64,000 nucleotides of DNA, taken from the NCBI GenBank assembly GCA_024213275.1, contig JANAVG010000015.1, forward strand, positions 62,001-126,000. Reading direction: 5' to 3'. Position numbers and translations under genes: made by a program. Of the stretch, positions 25,478 to 33,641 are shown in pieces (positions within the stretch are counted from its first letter, which is position 1; every line of letters begins with the position of its first letter). Origin of the DNA: Rossellomorea sp. BNER. GTDB taxonomy: Bacteria > Bacillota > Bacilli > Bacillales > Bacillaceae_B. Under the pieces are notes generated by a model. The model did not search any database. It saw nothing but the letters and a program-made list of their open reading frames with translations, and was not told the origin of the DNA.

Positions 25478-26089
25478 TTATTGTAATCCGTTTTTAACAG
25501 CAGCTGCAACTTGTACTGTACGTTTCGCTTGATGCTTCACTGCTTCTTCAACATCTTCTACCATGTTTCCTTCTTGGTCAACTGTAACACTTGTTCCGTA
25601 TGGATTTCCACCACTAGTGAATGCTGATTGATCTGTGTAGCCAGGTGCTGCAATAATCGCGCCCCAGTGCATCATTGTAGTATATAATGCTAGAACCGTT
25701 TGTTCTTGGCCACCATGAGCATTACTTGCAGAACTCATTGCACTTACAACCTTATTTGCAAGCTTGCCATTAAACCAAAGACCACCTGTTGTATCAAGGA
25801 ATTGCTTCATTTGTGCTGGAACATTACCAAAACGAGTTGGAATACTGAATAGAAATGCATCTGCCCACTCTAAGTCACCTAATGTTACGGTTGGTACATC
25901 TTTCGTTTCTTCCATATGCTTTTCCCATGCAGGATTAGATGCAATTGCTTCTTTAGGTGCAAGCTCCTCCACTCTCACTAACTTCACTTCAGCTCCAGCT
26001 TCTCTTGCTGTCTCTTCAGCCCACTGTGCAAGCTTGTAGTTCGTTCCTGTTGAGCTATAGTAGATTACGGCTAATTTTACATTTGACAT
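25478..26089 (-). CDS. WrbA-like NAD(P)H:quinone oxidoreductase
   Basis: A 203-residue flavodoxin-fold protein of the WrbA/type IV NQO group that reduces quinones by two electrons. The FMN phosphate loop is IYYSSTGTNYKLAQWAEETA near residues 9-28. Conserved contacts are FSIPTRFGNVPAQMKQFLD and a Gly-rich segment SSASNAHGGQEQTVLALY typical of WrbA, with GTSVTVDQEG near the end. The DoxX gene upstream on the same strand and the MhqR-like operator beyond it suggest a quinone-stress unit, although 150 bases separate the two genes. AGAGG precedes ATG. Confidence 0.88.
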   Translation of the reverse strand: MSNVKLAVIYYSSTGTNYKLAQWAEETAREAGAEVKLVRVEELAPKEAIASNPAWEKHMEETKDVPTVTLGDLEWADAFLFSIPTRFGNVPAQMKQFLDTTGGLWFNGKLANKVVSAMSSASNAHGGQEQTVLALYTTMMHWGAIIAAPGYTDQSAFTSGGNPYGTSVTVDQEGNMVEDVEEAVKHQAKRTVQVAAAVKNGLQ

Positions 26090-26239
26090 TGAAAAACCTC
26101 TCCTTTGATTAAAATATTTATATTAATGGGTGACACACAATTTGATTATTCAGGTAAATCGATAGAAAGCATGTAATCTTGACTCACCTGATTAATAGTT
26201 TAAATATGTTAATTTTACATTTCTCACTTACACGCTTTA

Positions 26240-26650
26240 TTAGCTAAACAATATAGCGTCAATGGAGTAAGGTCCTGCGCCAATAAGTGCGATTCCCACT
26301 GCGACAACAATTAGAAGCAAATTATATTCATATCCATTTGAAGTAGCCCAATATCCATTTGGCATGTGGACTTTTACCATCGCTACAAGCATCGTAGCGA
26401 CAAATAACAAGGCTGCTATCGGTGTTAGGAAACCAAGGGCTAATAATAAACCAGCAACTAGTTCTGAAATCCCTGCCATAAATGCCATCGTTCTACCAGG
26501 TTTGATCCCGATAGACTCAAAGAATCCCCCAGTTCCTTGGAGACCATGTCCTCCAAACCAACCAAATAATTTTTGTGTTCCATGTGCTGCAAATGTTAGT
26601 CCAACAACTAAACGTATGATCAGTAATCCTAAAGATGCCATGACTGTCAT
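26240..26650 (-). CDS. DoxX-family membrane protein (MhqP/CatD-like)
   Basis: A 136-residue membrane protein with four helices. LIIRLVVGLTFAAHGTQKLFGWFGG is the DoxX signature; FMAGISELVAGLLLALGFLTP and ATMLVAMVKVHMPNGYWATS follow. In B. subtilis relatives MhqP and CatD belong to quinone/catechol detoxification operons. AGGAGG lies eight bases before ATG 26650. An 18-bp MhqR-like operator is about 75 bases upstream, supporting quinone-inducible expression. The molecular activity of DoxX proteins is not settled. Confidence 0.88.
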   Translation of the reverse strand: MTVMASLGLLIIRLVVGLTFAAHGTQKLFGWFGGHGLQGTGGFFESIGIKPGRTMAFMAGISELVAGLLLALGFLTPIAALLFVATMLVAMVKVHMPNGYWATSNGYEYNLLLIVVAVGIALIGAGPYSIDAILFS

Positions 26651-26725
26651 TCATTTTTCCTCCTATAACTTTTCCCGTCAAGAAGCTAATTAAAACATTT
26701 GAACTTCATTTATTATCAATTAATA

Positions 26726-26743
26726 TATCTTGAATTTGAGATA
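26726..26743. promoter_or_regulatory. MhqR-type operator
   Basis: TATCTTGAATTTGAGATA differs at only two positions from the palindrome reported for B. subtilis MhqR (TATCTCGAATTCGAGATA). It lies upstream of the DoxX gene, whose B. subtilis relative mhqP is an MhqR target. No mhqR gene is in the window. Confidence 0.75.
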
Positions 26744-26777
26744 TAAGTACAAAAAATAAGATTAGAGCTTTTCATAT

Positions 26778-26812
26778 TTATCTCGAAGGGAATTATTTTT
26801 AATTCGAGATAA
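26778..26812. promoter_or_regulatory. Split pair of MhqR-like half-sites
   Basis: TTATCTCGAA (26778-26787) and TTCGAGATAA (26803-26812) are perfect complements and each equals one half of the MhqR palindrome, but they are 15 bases apart. They may be a second binding site spread over about 1.5 helical turns more than usual. Confidence 0.5.
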
Positions 26813-26867
26813 TTGTAATATAGAATAATATGAACTGTCAACATAATTTTCTATTCTATTTCTAAAA

Positions 26868-26995
26868 GGCTGTTTTCGTAAACATTGTTGTTATTTGAAA
26901 AGGTTTGGTTGGTTGCAGCGAAGACCAACCTTTTTACAAAAATTTATGTTCTTAAAAAACAACCATCTTTTAGAAAACAGCTTTCTAAAAAGAAA
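26868..26995. repeat. Intergenic repeat family D copy
   Basis: Begins AAAAGGCTGTTTTCGTAAAC and ends TCTTTTAGAAAACAGCTTTCT: imperfect terminal inverted repeats. The interior holds a separate hairpin, GGTTTGGTTGGT...GACCAACC. It makes up most of the space between the DoxX control region and the aldo-keto reductase. Confidence 0.75.
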
Positions 26996-26997
26996 TA

Positions 26998-27030
26998 AAG
27001 CTACGCAAGATAAATTCCTATGCGTAGCTT
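26998..27030 (-). terminator. Terminator of the aldo-keto reductase gene
   Basis: AAAGCTACGCA and TGCGTAGCTT pair around a 12-nt loop, with a T-run on the minus strand side. Confidence 0.8.
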
Positions 27031-27037
27031 TCCCTTA

Positions 27038-27868
27038 TTAAAAATCAAAATGATCAGGATCTGGTCCAAATCTCTCATTCAAATTTAATTGATTCATTTG
27101 ATTCATTTCTTCCATGGATAGTTCAAAATTAAATAAATCTGCATTTTCTTTTATACGGTTCTTATGCACTGATTTAGGAATAATCACAACATCGTTTTGT
27201 AAATGCCAGCGAAGAATAATCTGTGCTGGGGATTTTCCGTGTTTACCTGCAATATGATTCACTGTTGGTTCATCTAATATTTTTCCTTGTGCAATCGGTG
27301 ACCAAGCTTCAACTGCAATGTCTTTCTCTTTACAGAACGTTCTTAATGGTTCTTGACTTAAACGTGGGTGAAGCTCTACTTGGTTAATAACCGGTTTTTC
27401 ATTACCATCTTTTAAAAGATCTTCTAAATGGTGCTGATGAAAATTACTGACCCCAATCGATTTCACTACACCTTCACTGTAAAGTCTTTCTAATGCTTTC
27501 CAAGTGTCCTTGTACTTCCCCTCTACTGGCCAATGGATTAAATAAAGGTCTAAATAGCTCATATCTAATTTCTTTAAAGATTCATCAAAAGCTTTTAATG
27601 TAGAGTCATAACCTTGGTCACTATTCCAAACCTTCGAGGTAATAAATAAGTCTTTCCTATTTACCTTTGAGTTTCTAACTCCTTCGCCAACACTCTCTTC
27701 ATTTTTATAAATAGCTGCTGTGTCGACTGATCGATACCCACTTTCAATCGCAGTTTGGACTGCCTGGACTGTTTCCTGCGGGTCTGTCATTTTAAAAACA
27801 CCTAATCCAACATAGGGAATTTCAATACCATTATGTAGGCGTTTTGTACTTTGTAAGCTTTTTAACAT
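27038..27868 (-). CDS. Aldo-keto reductase (YtbE/YvgN-like)
   Basis: A 276-residue NADPH-dependent reductase of the AKR5 group, likely acting on methylglyoxal and other aldehydes. Visible: GVFKMTDPQETVQAVQTAIE, catalytic Asp and Tyr in YRSVDTAAIYKNEESVGEG, Lys in FITSKVWN, His in YLIHWPVEGKY, and the cofactor segment VVIIPKSVHKNRIKENADLF. Length equals B. subtilis YvgN (276). The upstream ATG at 27889 lies before the binding site GAGGAGGG, which fits the ATG at 27868. It is located near other electrophile-stress genes. Confidence 0.9.
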   Translation of the reverse strand: MLKSLQSTKRLHNGIEIPYVGLGVFKMTDPQETVQAVQTAIESGYRSVDTAAIYKNEESVGEGVRNSKVNRKDLFITSKVWNSDQGYDSTLKAFDESLKKLDMSYLDLYLIHWPVEGKYKDTWKALERLYSEGVVKSIGVSNFHQHHLEDLLKDGNEKPVINQVELHPRLSQEPLRTFCKEKDIAVEAWSPIAQGKILDEPTVNHIAGKHGKSPAQIILRWHLQNDVVIIPKSVHKNRIKENADLFNFELSMEEMNQMNQLNLNERFGPDPDHFDF

Positions 27869-27910
27869 GAATGAATCCCTCCTCATCATTATTTTACAAA
27901 GGAAAAAAAG

Positions 27911-27942
27911 AAATTGCGAACAAAGTGATTCGTCCGCAATTT
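27911..27942 (-). terminator. Terminator of the helD-like gene
   Basis: AAATTGCGAAC pairs with a G-bulged GTCCGCAATTT around AAAGTGATTC, followed by T residues. Confidence 0.7.
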
Positions 27943-27951
27943 TTCACCATA

Positions 27952-30213
27952 TTATATAAACTGATTGGCTTCTCTGCTTAAAAAATATAAACGGTGAAGC
28001 GGTCTTGTCATCGCTACATATTGCAGCTTCACGTCCAGCTCATTTTCTTCATGGAACCTTTCGTTAACTGCCGCAATCATAACCACATCGAATTCTAAGC
28101 CTTTTGATAAATAAGATGGGACAACAACAATTCGATCTTTTGGAATAGTCTCCTGTTCTTTAAGTAGCTTCACTTTACCTGGTAAAGCTTCCTCTAGTGC
28201 GTTTGCCATTGTTTCACAGTCAACCATGCTCTTTCCAATCACAGCAAAGGTTTGAAATCCTTCTTCACGACCGCTTCGAACCATCTGCTCAATTAGAAGT
28301 GACAATTCCTTGTGGTTTTTAAAGGTTACTGACTTCGGTTGTTCCCCATGACGAACCACTGGATTAACCTTCGGAAATGTGTAAGGCAGCTTACTTAATA
28401 GCTTATTCGCATCATTCATAATCTCGATGGTCGTTCGGTAGCTTTTTTGTAATTCTGTGTAGGTTGCCCTTGGAAAAATGTCTTCATATACAGGCTTCCA
28501 TGATTGTAAACCTCTGTAGGAGTGAATGCCTTGCGCAAGATCTCCTACTAAGGTAAACATATCGGTTTCTAATGCTCTTTTTAATGCATAGAGTTGAAGA
28601 TAGCTGTAGTCTTGTGCTTCATCAATCACAACATTTTTTGCTTTATAGAATTTATCAATTCCATATAGATATGTTTGAAGGTAGAGGAGTGGTGCCAAGT
28701 CCTCCATTTCGTATTTTTTTTTCTTTACTATTTTCAACGTATAGTCGCAAAGCTGCTGGGATTTATTTAATGATAACTCTCCATTTGAATAGGAAACTAG
28801 CTTTTCTGGATCTTCAAATAACTCTTCATAGTACGTATATAAATTCTTTTTTTCAAATTGTTTCATATAACTTGTGACACTTGTCCGTATCGCTTTTTTA
28901 ATTTCTTCAAGTCTCTCAGCTTTTTTATCAAGAGCTTTTGAGATGTAATCCTTACGATTAGCAGCTTGTTTTCGTTGATAGAGGGCTTTTTCAATTTTGT
29001 CATCGAAAAAGATTTCTACTTTCTTTACCATTTCTTTTTTATTCGACCTGACATAGCTTTGAAGTAATCCCTTTAGCTTCTCTACTCTGCGATAAATTGG
29101 TAAATAGGTATATTCTTCTTTAAGTAGATGGGTATATTTTTTCGCCGAATATAACCGGTACTTATCCACATAGAAGTCTGATTTAGCGTAGAAACGCTTT
29201 TCGATTTCTTCTATATACGCATCAAGTATTTTTCTAAATGTTTTAGAGCCTTTAAATCCTGAAATCCAGGAATTCTCTGTTGCTTTCTTTTCGTTATCTT
29301 CAATGAGTTCGATGAGTTTCTTATCATCTGTAAGCTTTAGCTGTTTCTCTAAGCATGTCATGACGTATTCACTAAAAGTAGTTTGCCTAACTTTTTCAAC
29401 GCCTAGTTCAGGGAGTGCCTCTGAAATATAATCGATGAATAGACTACTTGGTGCAAGAATCATTAGTTCTCTCGGGTCAAAATACTGCTTATAATTATAG
29501 ATAAAATAGGAAATTCGATGAAGAGCAATAGTGGTTTTCCCACTGCCCGCTGCCCCTTGAACAATAATCGGTTTGTTTAGATCCGCTCGTATTATACGAT
29601 TTTGTTCCTCTTGAATCGTGGAGATAATTTCGGTTAAACGGTTGCTGGAGCTTTTGGCTAAGGATTCTTGAAGAAGTTCGTCCGTTGTCGTGAGATCAAT
29701 ATCTCGAATCTCTTCAAGTTCACCATCTTCAATCATGTACTGTCTCTTTAATGAGAGATGTCCTTCATAACGTTCATCTTCTACCTCATAACTGACATCC
29801 CCAATTCGTCCTTCGTAATAAAGGTTTGCAATCGGTGAACGCCAATCCACAATGATTTGTTCCTGATTCTCCCTTTGATAGAGGGAGGTTTTGCCGATAT
29901 AATGCTTTTCTTCTTTGTTAGAATCCTTTTGACTATAGTCAATACGGGCAAAATATGGTTTCTTTTTCGCCTTTGTTAAAGCCTCTAACTCCTCCTTAGA
30001 CATTTCGAAAAAACTGGCATTTGTTAAAATATCGATATACGCGGCACTTGATTCGAGCCAATCGACATCACCGAATGCTTTTTCCATATTCTCTTTAAAT
30101 TTTTCTTTACTGCTTTGGGATGTTTGAATAACAACGTCGATGTAACGTTTCGTAAATTCTAATCGATCTTTTTCATTTGAGTAATCAGGGTGAAGTTGAG
30201 TTTCATTCGTCAT
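27952..30213 (-). CDS. helD: HelD-type UvrD/Rep-like helicase, RNA polymerase recycling factor
   Basis: A 753-residue superfamily 1 ATPase with the HelD (YvgS) architecture. The N-terminal region (1-200), rich in acidic and aromatic residues, would enter the RNA polymerase secondary channel. Walker A is GAAGSGKTT at 220-228; then comes a long helical insertion (about 290-520, rich in Lys/Glu). Motif II is VVIDEAQDYSYLQ, motif III LVGDLAQGIHSY, motif IV LQKSYRTTIEI, and the C-terminal YVAMTRPLHRLYFL is motif VI. B. subtilis HelD (774) frees stalled RNA polymerase. AAAGGGGAA precedes the ATG. Standing alone on its transcript. Confidence 0.88.
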   Translation of the reverse strand: MTNETQLHPDYSNEKDRLEFTKRYIDVVIQTSQSSKEKFKENMEKAFGDVDWLESSAAYIDILTNASFFEMSKEELEALTKAKKKPYFARIDYSQKDSNKEEKHYIGKTSLYQRENQEQIIVDWRSPIANLYYEGRIGDVSYEVEDERYEGHLSLKRQYMIEDGELEEIRDIDLTTTDELLQESLAKSSSNRLTEIISTIQEEQNRIIRADLNKPIIVQGAAGSGKTTIALHRISYFIYNYKQYFDPRELMILAPSSLFIDYISEALPELGVEKVRQTTFSEYVMTCLEKQLKLTDDKKLIELIEDNEKKATENSWISGFKGSKTFRKILDAYIEEIEKRFYAKSDFYVDKYRLYSAKKYTHLLKEEYTYLPIYRRVEKLKGLLQSYVRSNKKEMVKKVEIFFDDKIEKALYQRKQAANRKDYISKALDKKAERLEEIKKAIRTSVTSYMKQFEKKNLYTYYEELFEDPEKLVSYSNGELSLNKSQQLCDYTLKIVKKKKYEMEDLAPLLYLQTYLYGIDKFYKAKNVVIDEAQDYSYLQLYALKRALETDMFTLVGDLAQGIHSYRGLQSWKPVYEDIFPRATYTELQKSYRTTIEIMNDANKLLSKLPYTFPKVNPVVRHGEQPKSVTFKNHKELSLLIEQMVRSGREEGFQTFAVIGKSMVDCETMANALEEALPGKVKLLKEQETIPKDRIVVVPSYLSKGLEFDVVMIAAVNERFHEENELDVKLQYVAMTRPLHRLYFLSREANQFI

Positions 30214-30410
30214 ATGTTTCCCCTTTCCATTTTAGTTCAGCCGCTAGTTTAGAACATTGAAAAGTTTAAGTAATGGTGCATATTGACACTGGGAAATCTG
30301 ACAGAATTATGTAGACGTTTGGGAGCAGAAATATATATTATCAGAAAAATATCAACATTTCAATATTCCAGGAGGAAAATCAAATAAATTCTTAAAATAG
30401 TAAAATAAAA

Positions 30411-30470
30411 AAAGCCCTGCAAGGATTCAGGATACTATGCGAATGCGAGTACCTCGTCTTACAGGACTTT
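30411..30470 (-). terminator. Long-loop terminator of the sensor kinase gene
   Basis: AAAGTCCTG...CAGGGCTTTTTTT (minus strand) forms a short stem over a 40-nt loop that contains a smaller hairpin (GCATTCGCATAG region). The T-run supports termination. Confidence 0.55.
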
Positions 30471-30473
30471 CGT

Positions 30474-31709
30474 TTATTTAGGCAAACAAATGGTAAAAAT
30501 CGATCCTTTATTTACGCTACTCTCTACCTCAATTTTCCCTTTCATTGCTTCAATGATCCTATATGTAACCATTAAACCTAAACCAGTACCTTTTTCCTTC
30601 GTTGAAAAATATGGTTCGCCTAATCTGGATATCTGCTCTTTCTTCATTCCATTTCCAGAATCCTGTATACAAATCGTCACTTGATTCTTTTCTAATTTCG
30701 TTGATATCATGAGCTCTCCCCCATCAGGCATCGCCTCTATTGCGTTCTTCAAAATGTTTAATAATGCTTGTTGAAAATTTGAAGTATTTCCATAAACGAT
30801 GGCAGGTTGAAGCTGATGATGAACGTTAACTGAATACTGTTTTGCTAATGGTTCAATAATATCCAACATTTTCAGCAGTTCTTCATCCACTTTCACCTCG
30901 ACAATATTTTCTGGTGTCGGTTTTGCAAAAGTTAAATAGTCACTAATGATATTCTCCGCTCGACTAAGTTCTGCATTGGCGATTTGAATATATTGATCTT
31001 TCTTTTCTACCGTTAGATCCTTACTTGAGAGCATTTGAAGAAACCCTTTTACGACTGTCAATGGGTTTCGAACCTCATGGGAAATACTAGCTGCAAGCTG
31101 GCTAACCACTTCCATCTTTTCAACCTTCATCATCGCATAATTCATATTGATTTGTTTAATTAAGGTTTCTACTATATAGGTGATAACCAGCATTCCAATC
31201 GAAGGAATGAGAACAAAATTTATGGCGTATTTCATATCCGTAGGAAAATAGGCAATCCACTCCGCAATTATAGGAGAAATAATGGTATGAACAAGGAAGA
31301 GACCAAATGAAAATAAGATTCTGCCCCTACTCGACAACCGTTTAAAAGCTTTTACACAAAAAACCGTAATAACAAAAATTGTGACATGAATAATAAATGC
31401 CACTAGGCTCCATCCGTACAAATACATTCTAAATCCTAAAAGTACTATTAACAGAACTCCGCCGGAAACAGGACCACCATACAAAATCCCTAACACAAAC
31501 GGAATCATTCTGAGATCATGGACACAATAATCGTTTTTATAAATAGGAGAGAGCATACATAATACGATAGCCATACTCGAAGAAACCGTCATTAACAGTC
31601 GATTAAATTTCTCTCTCACAATTTTCTTCTCAATAAGGAAAAACACTAAAAATATACTTAAGATAATATAGAATAGATTATTGATCGCATCCTGATTAAA
31701 GATGATCAT
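30474..31709 (-). CDS. KinB-like orphan sensor histidine kinase with 5TM-LYT domain
   Basis: A 411-residue membrane kinase. Residues 1-185 hold six hydrophobic helices including the 5TM-LYT signature LRMIPFVLGILYGGPVSGGV. His211 is the phospho-acceptor (AASISHEVRNPLTVVKGFL). The HATPase domain has NILKNAIEAMPDGG, DSGNGM and GTGLGLMVTYRI. This layout is that of Bacillus sporulation kinases such as KinB, which feed the Spo0 phosphorelay. No response regulator gene is adjacent, as expected for such kinases. KinB's lipoprotein partner KapB is not seen, so the exact orthologue is unsure. The ATG follows AGAAGGGG. Confidence 0.85.
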   Translation of the reverse strand: MIIFNQDAINNLFYIILSIFLVFFLIEKKIVREKFNRLLMTVSSSMAIVLCMLSPIYKNDYCVHDLRMIPFVLGILYGGPVSGGVLLIVLLGFRMYLYGWSLVAFIIHVTIFVITVFCVKAFKRLSSRGRILFSFGLFLVHTIISPIIAEWIAYFPTDMKYAINFVLIPSIGMLVITYIVETLIKQINMNYAMMKVEKMEVVSQLAASISHEVRNPLTVVKGFLQMLSSKDLTVEKKDQYIQIANAELSRAENIISDYLTFAKPTPENIVEVKVDEELLKMLDIIEPLAKQYSVNVHHQLQPAIVYGNTSNFQQALLNILKNAIEAMPDGGELMISTKLEKNQVTICIQDSGNGMKKEQISRLGEPYFSTKEKGTGLGLMVTYRIIEAMKGKIEVESSVNKGSIFTICLPK

Positions 31710-31802
31710 CGTTTTCCCCTTCTCATTTTGGTCTTTTACCCAAATCTTAACACAAAGTAGAGTTTATTGTCCTTATAGTTTTACCACCACTAAACATAGT
31801 GT

Positions 31803-31952
31803 CTAAAAACTAATAAATTGTGACACCATCAGTGATACTAGTGAAATCCCTTGGACTTTGATAAGTTCCACTAACCGTTGCAGTTTAGGATTAATCCTAA
31901 AATCTAGCCTATCATATTAGCAAAACCCACCATTTTTATCGTTAGTTTTTAG
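31803..31952. repeat. 150-bp element with 11-bp terminal inverted repeats
   Basis: CTAAAAACTAA (31803-31813) and TTAGTTTTTAG (31942-31952) are perfect complements. No open frame lies between. It could be a MITE-like element or coincidence in AT-rich DNA. Together with the next two features it accounts for the 670-base gap. Confidence 0.4.
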
Positions 31953-31987
31953 GGAAGAATAAATATTGTGTCAATGTACCTTTGTAA

Positions 31988-32130
31988 ACAAAGGCTCTTT
32001 TCGTAAACATTGTTCAATTGTAAACATCTTAAATATTCAATTTCAGTGAAATATTTAATGCTTTGACGAAAAGATGCCCCGAAACCTTAATACTTACGGG
32101 TTTCTATTCTATGTGAAAACAGCCTAAAAA
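31988..32130. repeat. Intergenic repeat family D copy
   Basis: Begins AAAGGCTCTTTTCGTAAAC and ends GTGAAAACAGCCTAAAAAAA. TTGTTCAATTG follows the first arm, as in other copies; the interior is unrelated and has its own hairpins (AATATTCAATTTCAGTGAAATATT). Confidence 0.7.
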
Positions 32131-32180
32131 AAAGAAATGACACTATTATGCCATCCCTCTTCATTGCAATCATATATAGG

Positions 32181-32276
32181 TTAAAAAATATACTTTCTTA
32201 AGATAGCGATTAAAAGCAGGAATGCTACAACAAACATCACAATGACTAATATTTTTTCATCTTTGTTCCCTTGCAC
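32181..32276 (-). CDS. Small single-pass membrane peptide (31 aa)
   Basis: A frame too short for most gene finders: GTG 32276-32274, with AAAGGAGGGTG about ten bases before it. The product VQGNKDEKILVIVMFVVAFL ... KYIF has a charged N-terminus, one membrane helix of about 17 residues and a basic C-terminus (LRKYIF). It lies between two unrelated genes. Small membrane peptides of this kind often regulate membrane complexes, but there is no basis for a specific role. The strong binding site is the main evidence. Confidence 0.55.
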   Translation of the reverse strand: MQGNKDEKILVIVMFVVAFLLLIAILRKYIF

Positions 32277-32378
32277 GAGAGGATCACCCTCCTTTAAATC
32301 ATGTCTCTATTATTGTACATTATTTTCCCTACTTTTAAGGAATAAACCGTTACAATCCTATGAATGATTGATGTTTGC

Positions 32379-32690
32379 CTATTTAAGCCATTCTTTGGCC
32401 CAATCCTGAACTTCTGCCAACACTCCTTCTAATGCGATGCCTTTTTCAGTTAAACCATATTGAATTCTTACTGGGGTCTCAGGATACACATATCTTTTAA
32501 TAATCCCGATATTTTCGAGTTCCTTAAGCCTTTCTGAAAGCATTTTTTGGCTGATATTTGGGATAAGATCATTTAATTCTTTAAAACGGTAAGGGCCTGT
32601 AAATAATACTTTAATAATGATGCCCATCCATCGCTTACCTAAAAGTTCAAAAGCCGCCTCGTATTTGGGACAAAGGGACTGTTTTTCCAT
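32379..32690 (-). CDS. yodB: HxlR-family redox repressor (YodB-like)
   Basis: A 103-residue winged-helix protein. It aligns well with B. subtilis YodB: CPKYEAAFELLGKRWMGIII at the N-terminus, ISQKMLSERLKELENIGI for the recognition helix, and YPETPVRIQYGLTEKGIALE. Cys7 corresponds to the conserved redox-sensing Cys6 of YodB, which reacts with quinones and diamide. The C-terminal cysteines of YodB are absent here because the protein ends WAKEWLK, so it is a one-Cys type. GTG at 32699 is possible, but ATG 32690 fits the binding site better. It is divergent from a YodC-like nitroreductase, as yodB-yodC in B. subtilis. Confidence 0.82.
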   Translation of the reverse strand: MEKQSLCPKYEAAFELLGKRWMGIIIKVLFTGPYRFKELNDLIPNISQKMLSERLKELENIGIIKRYVYPETPVRIQYGLTEKGIALEGVLAEVQDWAKEWLK

Positions 32691-32758
32691 ATTGATCACG
32701 TTCCTTAAAGATTTTTATCTTGACGAATAGAAAAACTTCTTTTATAGTGAGAAATGTT

Positions 32759-32781
32759 GTCACTTACAAAAAGTAAGTTAC
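32759..32781. promoter_or_regulatory. Operator of the yodB/yodC-like divergent pair
   Basis: GTCACTTACAAAAAGTAAGTTAC is a 23-bp inverted repeat (9-bp arms, one mismatch, 5-nt A-run centre) in the middle of the intergenic region. ACTTAC-N5-GTAAGT resembles operators bound by HxlR-family repressors. Confidence 0.7.
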
Positions 32782-32836
32782 TTTACTTAATATATCACAT
32801 TATTTTATTTAATGAAAACATCTAGGAGGGTTCCCT

Positions 32837-33448
32837 ATGAATAATATATTAAACGTAATGGAAGAAAGACGTTCGACGAAAGTGTATGACCCAAGTGTAG
32901 AAATTCCTCGTGAGGAATTAGTCAGCATATTAGATATGGCTGGGAAAGCACCCTCTGCATGGAATCTTCAACATTGGAATTTTCTTGTTTTTGATCATAA
33001 AGAAGTTCAGGAGAAGCTTCTCCCTGTTGCTTTCAACCAACAACAAATCGTTGATGCATCAGCAGTGGTTGCCGTTTTAGGAGATCTCGAAGCAAATAAA
33101 AATGTAGATCCAGTCTTTGATCCTTCTGTTGAAAAGGGGGAAATGACTGCAGAAATAAAGGAAGTTTTAAACAAGCAAATCCAAGGGGCTTATACTCGTG
33201 ACCAATACCCAAGAGATGCTGCTTTCAGTAACGCTTCTTTGGCTGCAATGCAGTTAATGATTACCGCTAAAGCAAAAGGATGGGACACGTGCCCGATCGG
33301 TGGTTTTAATCCGCAACTACTAAAAGAAACCTTCAACGTTTCAGATCGTTATCTTCCAATTATGCTTATCACAATTGGAAAACCGTTACAAGAAGCACGT
33401 AAAACAGATCGTCTTGATATACGTAATCTTATTACTTGGGCTGAGTAA
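32837..33448 (+). CDS. yodC: Nitroreductase family protein (YodC-like)
   Basis: A 203-residue FMN-dependent NAD(P)H nitroreductase (B. subtilis YodC 202). N-terminal ERRSTKVYDPSVEIPREEL and APSAWNLQHWNFLVF are the FMN-binding start of the family; QLMITAKAKGWDTCPIGGFN is the conserved FMN-contacting segment near residue 150. It would reduce quinones or nitro compounds and is probably repressed by the divergent YodB-like protein through the palindrome at 32759. AGGAGGG is seven bases from the ATG. Ends at a strong terminator. Confidence 0.88.
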   Translation: MNNILNVMEERRSTKVYDPSVEIPREELVSILDMAGKAPSAWNLQHWNFLVFDHKEVQEKLLPVAFNQQQIVDASAVVAVLGDLEANKNVDPVFDPSVEKGEMTAEIKEVLNKQIQGAYTRDQYPRDAAFSNASLAAMQLMITAKAKGWDTCPIGGFNPQLLKETFNVSDRYLPIMLITIGKPLQEARKTDRLDIRNLITWAE

Positions 33449-33469
33449 TCTTAATTTTATCAATTACAG

Positions 33470-33519
33470 AAAGGCTGTTCTAAAAGAAATCCGAAACGAT
33501 TTCTTTTGGAACAGTCTTT
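33470..33519 (+). terminator. Terminator of yodC-like gene
   Basis: AAGGCTGTTCTAAAAGAAAT and ATTTCTTTTGGAACAGTCTT pair over 20 bp with few mismatches. The GGCTGTTC start recalls repeat families C and D. Confidence 0.82.
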
Positions 33520-33584
33520 TGATTTTATAATTTGAAAAGCTTGTAAACGAGTCTTTTCACTCTCTACACTTGAAATTCACATCA

Positions 33585-33627
33585 ATAACGAATATTATAT
33601 AATTTGTGTTTAAAAATTGTTCGTCTT
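33585..33627. promoter_or_regulatory. Possible PurR box pair
   Basis: ATAACGAATATT (around 33589) and AAAATTGTTCGTC (around 33620) resemble two inverted PurBoxes (AWWWCCGAACWWT). The CGAA-TTCG spacing is 27 nt, slightly longer than usual, so this is tentative. Confidence 0.35.
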
Positions 33628-33641
33628 TTGGAGGTTTCACA

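Noticed and set aside
33523..33641. Purine riboswitch before the AzgA-type permease
   Set aside because: The conserved loop and junction words of the purine aptamer are absent and the leader is too short for aptamer plus terminator.
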